A DNA stretch of 64,000 nt, from the NCBI GenBank assembly GCA_031772625.1, contig CM062815.1, positions 120,288,989-120,352,988 of the forward strand, written 5' to 3'. Position 1 is the stretch's first letter, and each line of letters starts with the position of its first letter. The notes beneath the pieces are model-generated. The model searched no databases, had not been told where the DNA came from, and saw only the letters and a list, made by a program, of their open reading frames with translations. The stretch comes from Pinus tabuliformis (taxonomy: Eukaryota > Streptophyta > Pinopsida > Pinales > Pinaceae). This document shows positions 47,301 through 57,482 of this stretch, in pieces. A program made the translations under genes and the position numbers.

Positions 47301-49169
47301 TTCAAGTTTTTCTTTATCACCTGTCATATGTTTCGAACATCCACTGTCAATGTACCATAGATTTTCCTGTCCTTCTGCATAAAACGCTATCCCACATCTT
47401 TCTGTCTGAGGTTCTTTTATTCTCCATTTTTTGGTGCTCGTGGCTTGTTCCTTTTTCTCCTGAAACCTGCTCCTGCATTCAGATTCTTTATGACCAAAAT
47501 TATTGCAAATAGAACATTCAACTTCATTTTCAAGAACCGAAAAGTTGTTATAGGTCCTCTTTGTAATCCCTGTCATACTTCTTTGTTTTTGAGCTTCCCT
47601 AGTCATGATTGTTTTATATGCAACACATTGAGCTGCTTTGTGACCAAAGTTATGGCAAGAAAAGCATTGTCCATTGAAGAAGCTTCTGCGGTTATTGAAT
47701 CTACCAGCCAACTGATTGTAATTTCTATTTTCATCTATTCTTGTGCCAAACTGAGAAGATTTTACCTGTGGTTGGTTGTAGCTTTTGTTCACCCTTAAGA
47801 AGGATTGTCCCTGATAGTTTCTGTTTGTAATTCGTCCCTGCTTTACCTGATTATCTTCATTGTTCTTCTGCTCATTTCTTCTTGCTGCATCAAGATAACT
47901 CTTTGAGGTGGATGCTTTAGAGGTTTCTCCATTATAGCCCAAACCTGTCTTGTTTAGAGGAGACCGCTGCACATTGATAATCTCATCCAAAGTTTCAGAT
48001 CCTTTGACAAACTTAAGATTAATAGCTTTTGTTTTCTCAATTTCTTTTCTGAGACCAACAATTTCACCTTCTAGTTTTTCAAGATGTTTTTCCTTTTCAT
48101 CAATTTGAAATTGCAAAGTATCAATGATCACACTCTTTTCTTCTATGCATCTCTTGAGTCTAGTAATTTCATTATAGAGATTATCCACATCTACAGCATC
48201 CTCATAATCATCATCTTCAAATGCCATTAATAGCTTATATTTATTACCTTGTTCATCTTCATCACTGTTTGATAAGCCATCACTATCTTCATGGGTGTAG
48301 TAGCTTTTCTTATTTGCACTTTGTTTCTTATTCCATCTAGCAGGTTCTTTTCCTTTATCTTTATTAGGACATTTTGCAGCATAATGACCTACTCTTCCAC
48401 AAGCAAAGCATTTGAAAGGTAGCTTACCTCTGAACCTTCCAGCACCCCTTTGAAGATTTCTGACAAAATTTGATTCTTCTTCCTCTTCTTCTGGAACATG
48501 GCTTGCCTCATAGTAATCTTCTTTTCCTGATGCCTTAAAAGCAGCTTCCCTTCTGTCTGATGGACCTCCCTTTCTCATTTCATAAGCAGTTAGAATTCCA
48601 TGTAACTGAGACATAGTGAGAACTTTGAGATTTTCCTTTTCTTCTATTGCAGATACTTTAGATTCAAACTTGGGGGATAATGATCTTAGAATCTTTGAAA
48701 CTACTATAGTCTCTTTTATTTCTTCACCCAAATTTTTCATACAATTAACAATCTCGTCTACCCGAAGAAAATAATTTGCCACACTTTCATCATTATACAT
48801 CTTGAGAGTCTCATATTGAATCCTGAGAGTTTGAAGTTTAGCTTCCTTTACCTGTTCATCTCCTTCATAGCTAGTGATCATTTTGTCCCATATCTCTTTT
48901 GCTGATTTGAAGTGCATGACCTTCATGAATTCTGTTTGGGATATACTTCCTAATAGAGTACTGACTGCTTTTGCATTTGTTTCATATGTCTTTTTCTCAG
49001 CTGGATCTGTAGGAGTAACTGAAGGAAAAGCATAGCCTGTTTCTACAATGTTCCAAACTTCTGTACCAAGAGATTGAAGATATGCAGTAACTCTTACCTT
49101 CCAATAATTGAAATTTGTTCCATCAAAAACCGGTGGCCTGATTGATGCTTCTTTCTCGTAGTTGCTCAT
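44307..49169 (-). CDS. Copia Gag-Pol polyprotein, 1620 residues, intact
   Basis: Single frame from ATG at 49169 to the stop at 44307. Gag comes first ([13 protein letters not shown], residues 14-26). It has a CCHC knuckle at C254-C267, an acidic stretch and a predicted coiled coil at about 331-385. Two more CCHC knuckles follow at C502-C515 and C552-C565. Protease: D608-S609-G610. Integrase: H734, H739, C768, C771, then the catalytic triad D798, D861, E897 with a D35E spacing. [14 protein letters not shown] and YVDDIIFGS. RNase [17 protein letters not shown] and a C-terminal ADILTKPLP. All key residues are present and there is no internal stop. With near-identical LTRs it could be autonomous or very recently so. 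Three zinc knuckles is more than the one or two usual for copia Gag. It would be made from a full-length RNA and act in cytoplasmic particles before nuclear integration. Confidence 0.95.
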   Translation of the reverse strand: MSNYEKEASIRPPVFDGTNFNYWKVRVTAYLQSLGTEVWNIVETGYAFPSVTPTDPAEKKTYETNAKAVSTLLGSISQTEFMKVMHFKSAKEIWDKMITSYEGDEQVKEAKLQTLRIQYETLKMYNDESVANYFLRVDEIVNCMKNLGEEIKETIVVSKILRSLSPKFESKVSAIEEKENLKVLTMSQLHGILTAYEMRKGGPSDRREAAFKASGKEDYYEASHVPEEEEEESNFVRNLQRGAGRFRGKLPFKCFACGRVGHYAAKCPNKDKGKEPARWNKKQSANKKSYYTHEDSDGLSNSDEDEQGNKYKLLMAFEDDDYEDAVDVDNLYNEITRLKRCIEEKSVIIDTLQFQIDEKEKHLEKLEGEIVGLRKEIEKTKAINLKFVKGSETLDEIINVQRSPLNKTGLGYNGETSKASTSKSYLDAARRNEQKNNEDNQVKQGRITNRNYQGQSFLRVNKSYNQPQVKSSQFGTRIDENRNYNQLAGRFNNRRSFFNGQCFSCHNFGHKAAQCVAYKTIMTREAQKQRSMTGITKRTYNNFSVLENEVECSICNNFGHKESECRSRFQEKKEQATSTKKWRIKEPQTERCGIAFYAEGQENLWYIDSGCSKHMTGDKEKLESYSTLEKGKKVSFGNDTPATIKGKGIAPLKEKVKAGNVLYVDGLKHNLLSVSQMCDQKTEVIFRSNGCLVRDLDTGKTVLKGKRTPNNLYIFEEGQQQCYLSKDEEHWLWHRRLGHLSFSQIRKACKYQAVRDLPDIKIPDNTICKSCQFGKQTRTNFPEKEGSASLPLELVHTDVCGPFRKRTPRGEEYLILFIDDFSRFVWLGLMKHKDEAFEKFKSFKALAENESGHKIKCLRSDRGGEFTSNEFFDFCDEHGIRREFSTARTPQQNGVVERMNRTIQQMARAMLDESGTPATFWGEAAHAAVIILNKTNVRVNSTQTPHELWSGKTPSVKHFKIFGSKCYIKNTDEQLGKLEPRADEGILLGYSPHSKAYKCYNKRLGRIVDSIDIVVDEKGYIPRQVHHEDIEEDEGYSQRRNDEEEEPQEEEESQEEPEEQTRIEEKTPSRYVQKNHPETQIVGQKEAGVQTRRTLAEASSYLALLSSIEPQNVKEACKDECWVKAMDEELEQIERNNTWELVPRPKDKNVIGTKWVFKNKLNENGEVIRNKARLVCKGYAQQEGIDFEETFAPVARLEAIRMFLALSSFQNFKVFQMDVKSAFLNGDLEEEVYIEQPDGFILGNDPNLVCRLKKALYGLKQAPRAWYYRLDKYLHQQGFSKGSADSNLYIKVENNKLLILVVYVDDIIFGSNEETMSQNFALVMQKEFEMSLLGELTYFLGLQIQQNEGGIFLSQTKYLKQILKKYGMEESKPVCTPMVTGCSLSANDESAAVHQPTYRSMIGSLLYLTGTRPDITHAVGMVGRFQANPKETHLQAVKRIFKYLQGTQNYGLWYPRNTDLTLHAYTDADWAGSVDDRKSTSGGAFFMGSRLVSWFSKKQSSIALSTAEAEYVAAASCCTQLLWMMQTLQDFQITCTPPISILCDNTSAISISKNPVMHSKTKHIPIKYHFLREQVLEQKVKLEYVPSKEQVADILTKPLPRETFEYLRQKLGVVDASSCC

Positions 49170-49214
49170 GATGAATGATCTACCTTCAAGCGATCAAGCT
49201 TCCCTGAAGGACCT

Positions 49215-49226
49215 GCTCTGATACCA
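49215..49226 (-). other. Primer-binding site of the copia element
   Basis: On the minus strand TGGTATCAGAGC, the initiator-Met tRNA complement, two bases after the 5' LTR end at 49229. It is an exact match. Confidence 0.95.
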
Positions 49227-49228
49227 AT

Positions 49229-50704
49229 TGTTGGAAATAATACTGAGAGGGGGGGTGAATCAGTATTATCAGATCAATCAATCTTTTCAATGCTCAGAAA
49301 CATATACGCTACTTCAGTTAAGTAAAACAGCGTGTACACGCTACTGTGACTAAATAAAACAGCGTATAAGCAGAAAACTCATAACTTAGTTAGCTTATTC
49401 TTCAGTTAAGTTCATCAGGACATTATTCAGCACATTAACAGTAAGCAGATGCAGTATAACAGAACGGATCAAAAGCCACACACATGAACACCAAGATATA
49501 AGGTGGAAACCCAATGTGGGTGAAAACCACCTGCTGCAAGTTATCTCTATCTTTCTTTAAGAAACTTCAGTTTACAATCTTTTGTACTGGTGCAGCCTTA
49601 TACCAGTACGCAGGCTACAACCTGCAGAAGGCTACAACCTTCTCTCGTTCTCCAAACTTCCTTGGAAGGGAGCTCCAACCCCCTTTGTTCTTGTACTAGC
49701 CAAGATACTAGTACGTAGGTGCTGACCTACAATCTTCTTTTCTTCAGGTATCACCTTTCATACATTTTCAGACTTGAATATTCCTGAAGCACAACATTAC
49801 AATCTGAAGACCACAATTCATTCAATTTCCACAACAGATCATTGAAGCATAAAACAACCAAACTCTGAATCACTGAACCACTGAACCCTGTCAATCACCA
49901 GTTATCAGAACACAGAGCAGACTACAGAACTCTGCAATAACTATCAGACCCCACTGTAAACCCAAAAACAAGCTTCAAAAGATATACGCTACTTCAAGGA
50001 GCCAAACCCGCGTATACACGCTCTTTTACCGAAGCCAACCTGCGTACAGATCTAAAAATAAACTTTCTCAATTTGCAGCTGTACCAGACATTAGTTAGAC
50101 CCAGAACATAGCATTGCGACAATATCCAGATCTAGAAATAAGCATAATCAACCATATCATGATAGTGCATTTCAAACCATTAGATCCCGATCTATCCTTA
50201 GATCTAGTCTTCCATCAACCAATGTGATCTCTCCTTGGCTTAGATCAAGCAACCCAGCACCTGCAAATCAGATCTCTTTCACTCTTAGATATTCAAGCCC
50301 TTGTCGAAAGATGATATTGCCTAATGATCTTCTTCTCCTTATATAGTCTTAGGCCTAGCTCAATACCAAGAGCCAAAACCATAGTAACACAATACCATCA
50401 ACTTCAAAACTAGGGATCGACACGCCCGTCGAGACACAATGGTCCGAAATCATAGGCACAACTTCCAAGGACTAACCACCATGGACCAAAGGAACCTTTC
50501 CACATACACGCGCTTTTTATGAATCGAACTAGCGTGTACACGCGACTTGGGCTTAACGAAACGGCGTGTATGAGCTTCCTTGGCATGCTGTACTGAGATC
50601 TGTCTTCTGATTAAGATGCCATCACTTGTACCAACCTCTGAGCACCTGTACCATCCTCTGAGTGAGTTGCCATCAAGGACAACACTTGAATCATAATGCC
50701 AACA
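49229..50704 (-). repeat. Copia LTR shared by two internal regions
   Basis: 1476 bp. It is the 5' LTR for the intact Gag-Pol on its left. It also lies directly after the polypurine tract (50705-50716) of a second internal region on its right, for which it would be the 3' LTR. This shared position is the mark of a concatemer. It contains the second copies of palindrome blocks 1 to 3. Confidence 0.93.
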
Positions 50705-51508
50705 ATCTCCCCCTTTGGACTTGATGGCAACCACCACCAAGTCACTCTCCCCCTTTGACATCAAGAGCAAAGGGCTGTGCTCCCCCTGAGTACATGCTGA
50801 TACCTCTGCTTGGCTGTGCTGACTCGTGCTCCCCCTGACAGTAGGCCAGATCTGAAAAAGATGTTCTTCAACAAGAACCAAGATTTATACACCATAAGGG
50901 ACCTTCCTATCACCAAAAGACTCAATACATACATCCATACTCCCTACCAAGAGGGGACATATTAGAAACAACCAATTATATTACAGCATTCATCCCAGGC
51001 ATAGTGAGGAAACCAACATAGGCCGTTACATGACCTTGACACCATAAAAGAGATATGACAAGAGAGATACATGACATAGAGACAACAGATCTAGACCAAG
51101 ACTTAGGAAAGACACCAGCAGCATCTGATAAACATCTTGTTAGATCAGCAACCAGAATTTCTTTCTGAGCTCCTTCTCCTGAAACCAACAACCAAAACAT
51201 CTGAATGCCAACAATGCTTTATGAGACTTTTGAGCTGCTCCCCTGAACCTGTGCCTGTTGTACTCCCTGAAACTGTGCCTGAAGAATTCTGACATTCCTA
51301 TTGCTGTTCAGAACTTCAGAGTTTTCCCTTGCTGTTCAGAACTTCATATACGCGTTTTATCCTGTATAAAACAGCGTATGTACGCGGATATTCTTTCTGC
51401 AACAAGCATCCAGCATACACGCGACTTACCCAACATAAATCCGCGTGTATACGCTCATATCCCTTCCGTAACCTGCGTATACCAACTTTTCTGTAGAACA
51501 AACAATCT

Positions 51509-53484
51509 TCAACAACAGGATGAAGCATCAACTACTCCCAGCTTTTGTCTGAGATATTCAAAAGTTTCCCTGGGCAGTGGTTTTGTGAGAATATCAGCAA
51601 CTTGCTCCTTAGAAGGAACATACTCCAACTTGACCTTCTGCTCAAGCACTTGTTCCCGAAGAAAATGGTACTTGATTGGTATGTGCTTGGTCTTTGAGTG
51701 CATGACAGGATTCTTTGAAATGCTGATTGCACTTGTATTATCACATAAGATAGAGACAGGTGGAGTGCAAGTGATTTGAAAGTCCTGCAAGGTCTGCATC
51801 ATCCAAAGAAGTTGTGTGCAACAAGATGCTGCAGCCACATATTCTGCTTCAGCTGTAGATAGGGCAATCGAACTTTGTTTCTTGCTGAACCAAGATACTA
51901 ATCTGGAACCCATGAAGAAAGCACCTCCACTTGTGCTTTTCCTATCATCCACACTTCCAGCCCAATCTGCATCTGTGTAAGCATGAAGAGTGAGATCAGT
52001 ATTTCTAGGATACCATAAGCCATAGTTTTGGGTCCCTTGAAGATATTTGAAGATTCTTTTGACTGCCTGAAGATGAGTTTCCTTTGGGTTGGCTTGAAAT
52101 CTTCCAACTATTCCTACTGCATGTGTAATATCTGGTCGAGTACCTGTCAAATAAAGCAAACTCCCAATCATGGATCTATAAGTGGGTTGGTGAACTGCTG
52201 CTGATTCATCATTTGCACTGAGGCTGCATCCTGTAACCATGGGTGTACATACTGGCTTTGACTCTTCCATGCCATACTTCTTCAAGATCTGCTTGAGGTA
52301 TTTGGTTTGAGACAAGAAGATACCTCCTTCATTTTGTTGGATTTGCAATCCAAGAAAATATGTCAATTCTCCAAGAAGTGACATTTCGAATTCTTTCTGC
52401 ATAACCAAGGCAAAGTTTTGACTCATGGTCTCTTCATTGCTGCCAAAAATAATATCATCTACATAAACAACAAGGATTAGCAATTTGTTATTTTCAACTT
52501 TTATATAGAGATTGCTATCTGCTGATCCTTTTGAAAAGCCTTGTTGGTGAAGATATTTGTCCAACCGATAGTACCAAGCCCTTGGAGCTTGTTTGAGCCC
52601 ATAGAGTGCCTTTTTCAATCTGCATACAAGGTTTGGATCATTTCCAAGAATGAACCCATCTGGCTGCTCAATATATACTTCTTCTTCTAAGTCTCCATTT
52701 AGGAAGGCTGATTTCACGTCCATTTGAAATACCTTGAAGTTTTGAAAACTTGAGAGAGCAAGGAACATTCGGATGGCCTCTAGTCTTGCCACAGGAGCAA
52801 AGGTCTCTTCAAAATCTATTCCTTCTTGCTGTGCATACCCTTTACAAACAAGTCTGGCCTTGTTTCTAATTACTTCTCCATTTTCATTTAACTTATTCTT
52901 GAAGACCCATTTTGTTCCTATTACATTCTTATCTTTTGGTCTAGGAACTAATTCCCAAGTGTTGTTCCTTTCGATTTGCTCAAGTTCTTCATCCATTGCT
53001 TTGACCCAACATTCATCTTTGCATGCTTCTTTCACATTTTGTGGTTCAATGGAGGAGAGTAGAGCCAAGTAGCTTGAAGCTTCTGCAAGTGTCCTTCTTG
53101 TTTGTACTCCTGCTTCTTTCTGCCCCACAATCTGAGTTTCTGGATGATTCTTTTGGACATATCTGGATGGAGTCTTCTCTTCTATTCTTGTCTGCTCCTC
53201 TGGTTCTTCTTGAGATTCTTCTTCTTCTTGAGGTTCTTCTTCTTCATCATTTCGCCTTTGAGAGTAACCTTCATCTTCTTCAATGTCTTCATGATGAACT
53301 TGCCTAGGAATATATCCCTTCTCATCAACCACTATATCAATACTGTCAATAATTCTGCCAAGTCTTTTATTGTAGCACTTGTATGCTTTGCTATGTGGAG
53401 AATAACCAAGAAGAATGCCCTCATCTGCTCTAGGTTCAAGTTTGCCAAGTTGCTCATCAGTATTCTTAATATAACATTTGCTCC
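51509..53484 (-). pseudogene. Truncated second copia pol (RT-RNase H part)
   Basis: Near-identical to the last 657 or so codons of the intact Gag-Pol (from about residue 964): the end of integrase, the whole RT with YVDDIIFGS and the RNase H. I see only a few differences, for example PPVSI for PPISI and VGIVGRF for VGMVGRF. Gag, protease and the integrase core are missing. At 53484 the sequence switches to the leader of element B. The frame stays open across the junction to 53545, giving a 678-codon chimera, but that part begins at TTG, not ATG. The 3' region 50705-51508 is also duplicated. Confidence 0.92.
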
Positions 53485-53657
53485 ACAAATATCGCGCGAA
53501 AAGCTCTGAAATTTGAACCCAAGGTTCAGCATGATTTCTTCTCAAATGGGTTTTTTTTGTGACTTCTGAAACATCACAGAAAAAAAGTTATAGCGAAAAT
53601 TCCACGATGACCTTTTTGGAGCAGCGAAACCCTAGAATCCAAAGCTTTGATACCAAA
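53485..53657 (-). other. Leader and primer site of element B
   Basis: Matches the leader of element A (29366-29545) in reverse. The primer-binding site at 53644-53655 reads TGGTATCAAAGC on the minus strand, one base off the standard initiator-Met complement. Where it meets the copia fragment, both parents have GGAG, so the joint shows a 4-bp microhomology. Confidence 0.88.
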
Positions 53658-53989
53658 TGTTATGAAACCAGCTCAAGAAAAGATAGAAAAGATAGATCAA
53701 CGCCTTAGAATTCAGCCTCTTCGAGGGGGCAACCTCCTTTACATTACATAAATGAACAATTCTTGGATGATACAAATGACAAAACCTCCTTTCTATATAT
53801 AGGAGTATAAGGAGTCACAATATAATCCAGCCGACCTAACAATAATAATATAAAGCCACAAAAAAACAATAGAGGGATTCTATGGGGCACAGAAATAACA
53901 ATATGGGGGTAATAGGGGCACAACAATATAAATAAGGGGTATAACTACAATAGTAATGGGGTAATCACTAGTATTATAGGGACCCAACA
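53658..53989 (-). repeat. 5' LTR of element B
   Basis: 332 bp, partner of 38280-38612. On the minus strand it carries the TATA-like CTATATATAG and would direct transcription leftwards through the truncated copia pol. The TSD copy GATCT follows at 53990-53994. Confidence 0.95.
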
Positions 53990-53994
53990 GATCT

Positions 53995-54082
53995 TGTCTT
54001 ACCTGTGCTTATGCCTCTAATTCTTATGACCCCGTATTGATAATTTAATGTTGGAATTGTAACACATATAATTTTCCCAACA
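53995..54082 (+). repeat. 5' LTR of element D, right part
   Basis: The remaining 88 bp of the LTR begun at 36231, ending CATATAATTTTCCCAACA. Its counterpart is the end of the right LTR (to 59620). Adding the two parts gives 2137 bp against 2138 bp for the 3' LTR. Confidence 0.92.
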
Positions 54083-54086
54083 TTTT

Positions 54087-54104
54087 TGGCATCGTTGTCG
54101 GGGA
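54087..54104 (+). other. Primer-binding site of element D
   Basis: TGGCATCGTTGTCGGGGA, which resembles the TGGCGCCGTTGCCGGGGA site of Athila-type elements (two C to T changes and one more). It lies four bases after the 5' LTR end. Confidence 0.8.
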
Positions 54105-54453
54105 GGTGCTAAAGGGATGAGAGCATAGTTTCTTTCACAAGTTTTTGGTGTGATCTTAGCTACAAGGAAATTAGAGGGCAGAGGAGACGGTAAGACGTGA
54201 GTGAAGAGCCATGCATCCACTTTGGTTTGGGGTTGCTCCAAAGTCTATTTCTCCAAGTAAGTGAGGATTTCAAGTTCGGAAAGTTTTATTGAAATTATTA
54301 GCTTTAATTCATTTAGATTAAAATTTCAAGCTCTTTAAAGATAAAACATTTTGGGTGTTGTAAGAACCCCCTATATATACTAATCCATGTGATGATAGAA
54401 TATACCAGTTGGCTTGTTGAGAATAGGAAAATGGTATTTTGAGGAATCATTCA

Positions 54454-55428
54454 ATGAGGAGTTTTGATGCTGCTACAAAGACATATAAATCATCCAATGA
54501 AGAACTCACAAGTGCAGAATTTAATATTTTGATTGAACATAAATTTAATATTATTAAATATTTGATTGCAACATTGGATGATTTACAGGAAGAACATAAA
54601 AAGGATGAAGAACCACTGCTGATTTATTGTGTCAACTGTAGAAAGAAACACTTCCTTGGAAAGTGCTCATTTAGTGGTCTGAAAGTTTGAAAAAATTGCG
54701 AGGATGGTCATGCAACTGAACATTTCCCATCACTTCCACGGTTACTAGAGGTACTAAGGAAATCAAGTAAGGAATCGAATCAACCACCAGGTATAACTCA
54801 AAACCCATCATCATTTAATACTTGGAATAATGATTATTATCCTAAGCAAGTTCCTCAACAGATTTATAATCTTGTTGTTCCATGGAAAAATTATAATCCT
54901 CCTCTAATTAAATATCCTACTTCATGGCCACAGTGGCCCTCTCCCTGGACTTCTTCTTCGAGTCAGATATCCCCATGGCCTCAAGAATGGTTTAGAGCCT
55001 TTTCCCTAGGGAAATATTTCATGCAAAATCAACAACAACAACCACAATTTCCACTCAATGCACTACCAAGTCATCCTCCTCCATGGTCCCATCTACCTAT
55101 GCAACCTTACCCTGATCCATACCCTAGCCCTAATCCATACCCTATCCCTTATCCTAATCCATACCCTAGCCCTTATCCTAACCCTAGACCTATACCTAAT
55201 CCAAACCCTAAAACTAACCCTAGTCCAAAGCCTAACCCAAATACTAATCCAAATCCAAATCCTATTTCAAGCCTTAACCCAAAACCTCACCTAAACCATA
55301 GCCCAAACCCTAATCTAAACAAGGAGGTTGGGGGAAGGGGTGGGTTTGGAAACACCTCCTATCACTATAGAACATTCACCCTGGGAAGATCTAATTCAAA
55401 GACCATTAGAGTAGAAATATTTGATTGA
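54454..55428 (+). pseudogene. Gag-like protein of element D, Pro/Asn-rich
   Basis: One frame of 325 codons interrupted only by TGA at 54688-54690. The first part is charged. A cysteine-rich piece follows: CVNCRKKHFLGKC, then NCEDGHATEHFPSLP after the stop, resembling decayed CCHC knuckles. Next comes a Trp/Pro-rich stretch. From about 55100 to 55320 a low-complexity run of PNPYP, PSPYP and PNPNP units is encoded by CCCTA-type repeats. It ends with GGRGGFGN. A nucleic-acid-binding Gag is plausible from the knuckles and the position after the primer site. No protease or pol follows. A short overlapping frame (55421-55642) could be a frameshifted continuation. Confidence 0.6.
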
Positions 55429-57482
55429 AACCTATTCTGAAATTGTTGTTGAAGCTAAAAAACTTAAAATCTCCCTTAACCATTCTTGTCAATTTGAAAA
55501 GAAGATATTTGAGCCCCAACTTGAGGGATTTTTCTTTTGGTTTTCATTAGATCCCTTATGCCTCTTAGAGAGTGATTATCAAGTTGTGGAAGGCTTGCAT
55601 CAGTTGGAGAATCATGAATATGTGGATCCCATTGAATCCTAGTTTCAAGCAGTCATCAACACACCTTATTTCCTCATCATTCAAAAACTCTTGGTACCAT
55701 ATCAATCAAAGCAACTGGTTTCTCATACTCTAGTATGTGTTGAAGCTTATTCTTTAAAACTGAGTGTGAGTATATTTAACATTTTGTTACGCACATGGCT
55801 ACATTGGAAGTACTCCTACACTTGAAGGAGACTTTCGTTTCTTTAAATTAGGATAGGGTAGTATTAGAACAATAAATAAAAATACCATTTGAAATAGCAG
55901 CACTCTTGAAACTGTAATTCTTAAGGCACAACTTTTGGAATTTCTATCATCAAGCACTCTTGTGGTAAGACTTCAGAAGTAATTCACTCTTAATGCCTTA
56001 TATTCGATAAAGTGACTTTGATTGTTGGTTTAGATTAATCATTGGGTCAGTTAGGGGGGTTTTTATTGTTATATTTAATACTTTCCATTCATAAGCTTAA
56101 AAACTTACTTTTGACCTATTCATTATAAAAAACTATCATCCAACAAATCATTTCAAGTTTCTCTTTGAAGGTATTGATGAAAAACCTCTAATGGTGGACC
56201 ATTCCTATAAAACCCTAATGAGAACTCATGAGAACCCTAGCACGATCAAGTTAAGGAATCTTTGAGTGATTATCCAAGATGTTTTCTTTAAAATGAGTCT
56301 TTAGGGTAGAAGGACCAATCGGTAAAGATTAGTAATTAAAAACTTTTTATGCCATCCCATTCTCTTAAGGAGAATATTTTCCTCCCCACCTATTAAGTAA
56401 CCTACTTAAGGTTAATTATAATCAGAGTTTCTTTTTAAATGATTAATTGAGGGATGGGAGGTCAGAATACGAATCGTCCTACCATGATAATGGGTCCTAA
56501 CGAGAATGACATTACCGCTATTGGTCACCAAGACAGGGTAATGACTTTCAGTTGAAAAGTTAGAAGACAAGAGGTCTCATCATGAGTCGGATTATTCATT
56601 CTTATTAGTTATTGTGAATGGCACTGTTGTTAGTTGGTTAACAATCTAGGACAATGGCCTTCAATTAACTTCTAAGAAAATGTAAATGCTTTCAATTGAC
56701 TTTGAATTTATATCTAATAGATGGGACACATGCATTTTGTGGGGTTAAAAGGAATCCCTATTGAGGCTATAGACGCATGTTGGCAGCAGGGCCATGCCTA
56801 TAGTATTAAAGTTAATTTTACACTATGATTTACTTTGCTGTTTTTGTCTTTTGCTAAACTCATTATCATAACTCTCCAAAAATGGTTTTAAGATCCTTTC
56901 AATAATGTGCTTTGGAGTTCTATATTTAAGAAATAATTTGGTTTTTATGGATATGGGACCCTTAGTGTAGGTGATTCACTTTTCTTGAATAAGAGGAGCT
57001 TCAACTATATGCTTGGGTAATGGTAAGATGGTCATCCTGGGAAGGTATCATTTTGTCATACTTCTTTTTCCTTATTTCCATCCATTTTAATTCCTTGGCT
57101 TTCAAATAATGTCACTTCTATTTATAATAATGAGGCTATTGAAAGTGAAGACTTACTGATTTGGATTAATCTTGAGATGCTTTATGGAAATTTTTATGCT
57201 TGGCTATTTCATTATGATATTATCCTTGTAGTTTAGCGTCTTTTTTAGCAGCCCTGGCATCAGACTTTCTTTGGATAAGCCTTAATGAATAAATATTCCA
57301 GTGCAAAAACGAACCAGCATCCATTATCTTTTAGAAAAATAAAATATAGCATGGAACATTTGTTTACATATGGTTGCAGGAACATTTATGGTTGAACTTT
57401 GGTTTTTTTGTTGCAAGGGAACATCAGTAGAGTAGTTGATTCACTTGCATGAGTACATGTAAGATGATCGGCGTGGGGGGAC
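55429..57482 (+). other. Non-coding interior and polypurine tract of element D
   Basis: Apart from the 73-codon frame at the left end (to 55642), I see no coding content or known motif. The purine run GCGTGGGGGGAC at 57471-57482 directly before the 3' LTR is the polypurine tract. The absence of pol genes here is why the element is called non-autonomous. Confidence 0.6.

Larger units (their letters stand above)
42026..50704 (-). mobile_element. Ty1/copia element, full length and uninterrupted
   Basis: 8679 bp on the minus strand: 5' LTR 49229-50704, PBS, Gag-Pol, a 3' untranslated region, polypurine tract and 3' LTR 42026-43502. The LTRs begin TGTTGG and end CCAACA in element orientation. I count about five substitutions and one 1-bp indel in 1477 bp. 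There is no simple TSD, because the right side continues into a second, truncated internal region. Long LTRs, the large Gag and the AAAGGGGGAGAT polypurine tract suggest the SIRE/Maximus branch (inference). Confidence 0.92.
38280..53989 (-). mobile_element. Element B: second chromovirus copy, disrupted by copia
   Basis: Same family as element A, on the minus strand. The LTRs 38280-38612 and 53658-53989 differ by two substitutions and one indel. The TSD GATCT lies at 38275-38279 and 53990-53994. Pol is at 38642-42025. The leader resumes at 53485. Between them lies the copia concatemer. Compared with A, the segment equivalent to 29546-31111 (most of the leader and gag) is missing. Confidence 0.95.

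Noticed and set aside
55100-55320. True interstitial telomere tract
   Set aside because: The units are degenerate and keep a protein frame. It is better explained as a coding low-complexity segment.
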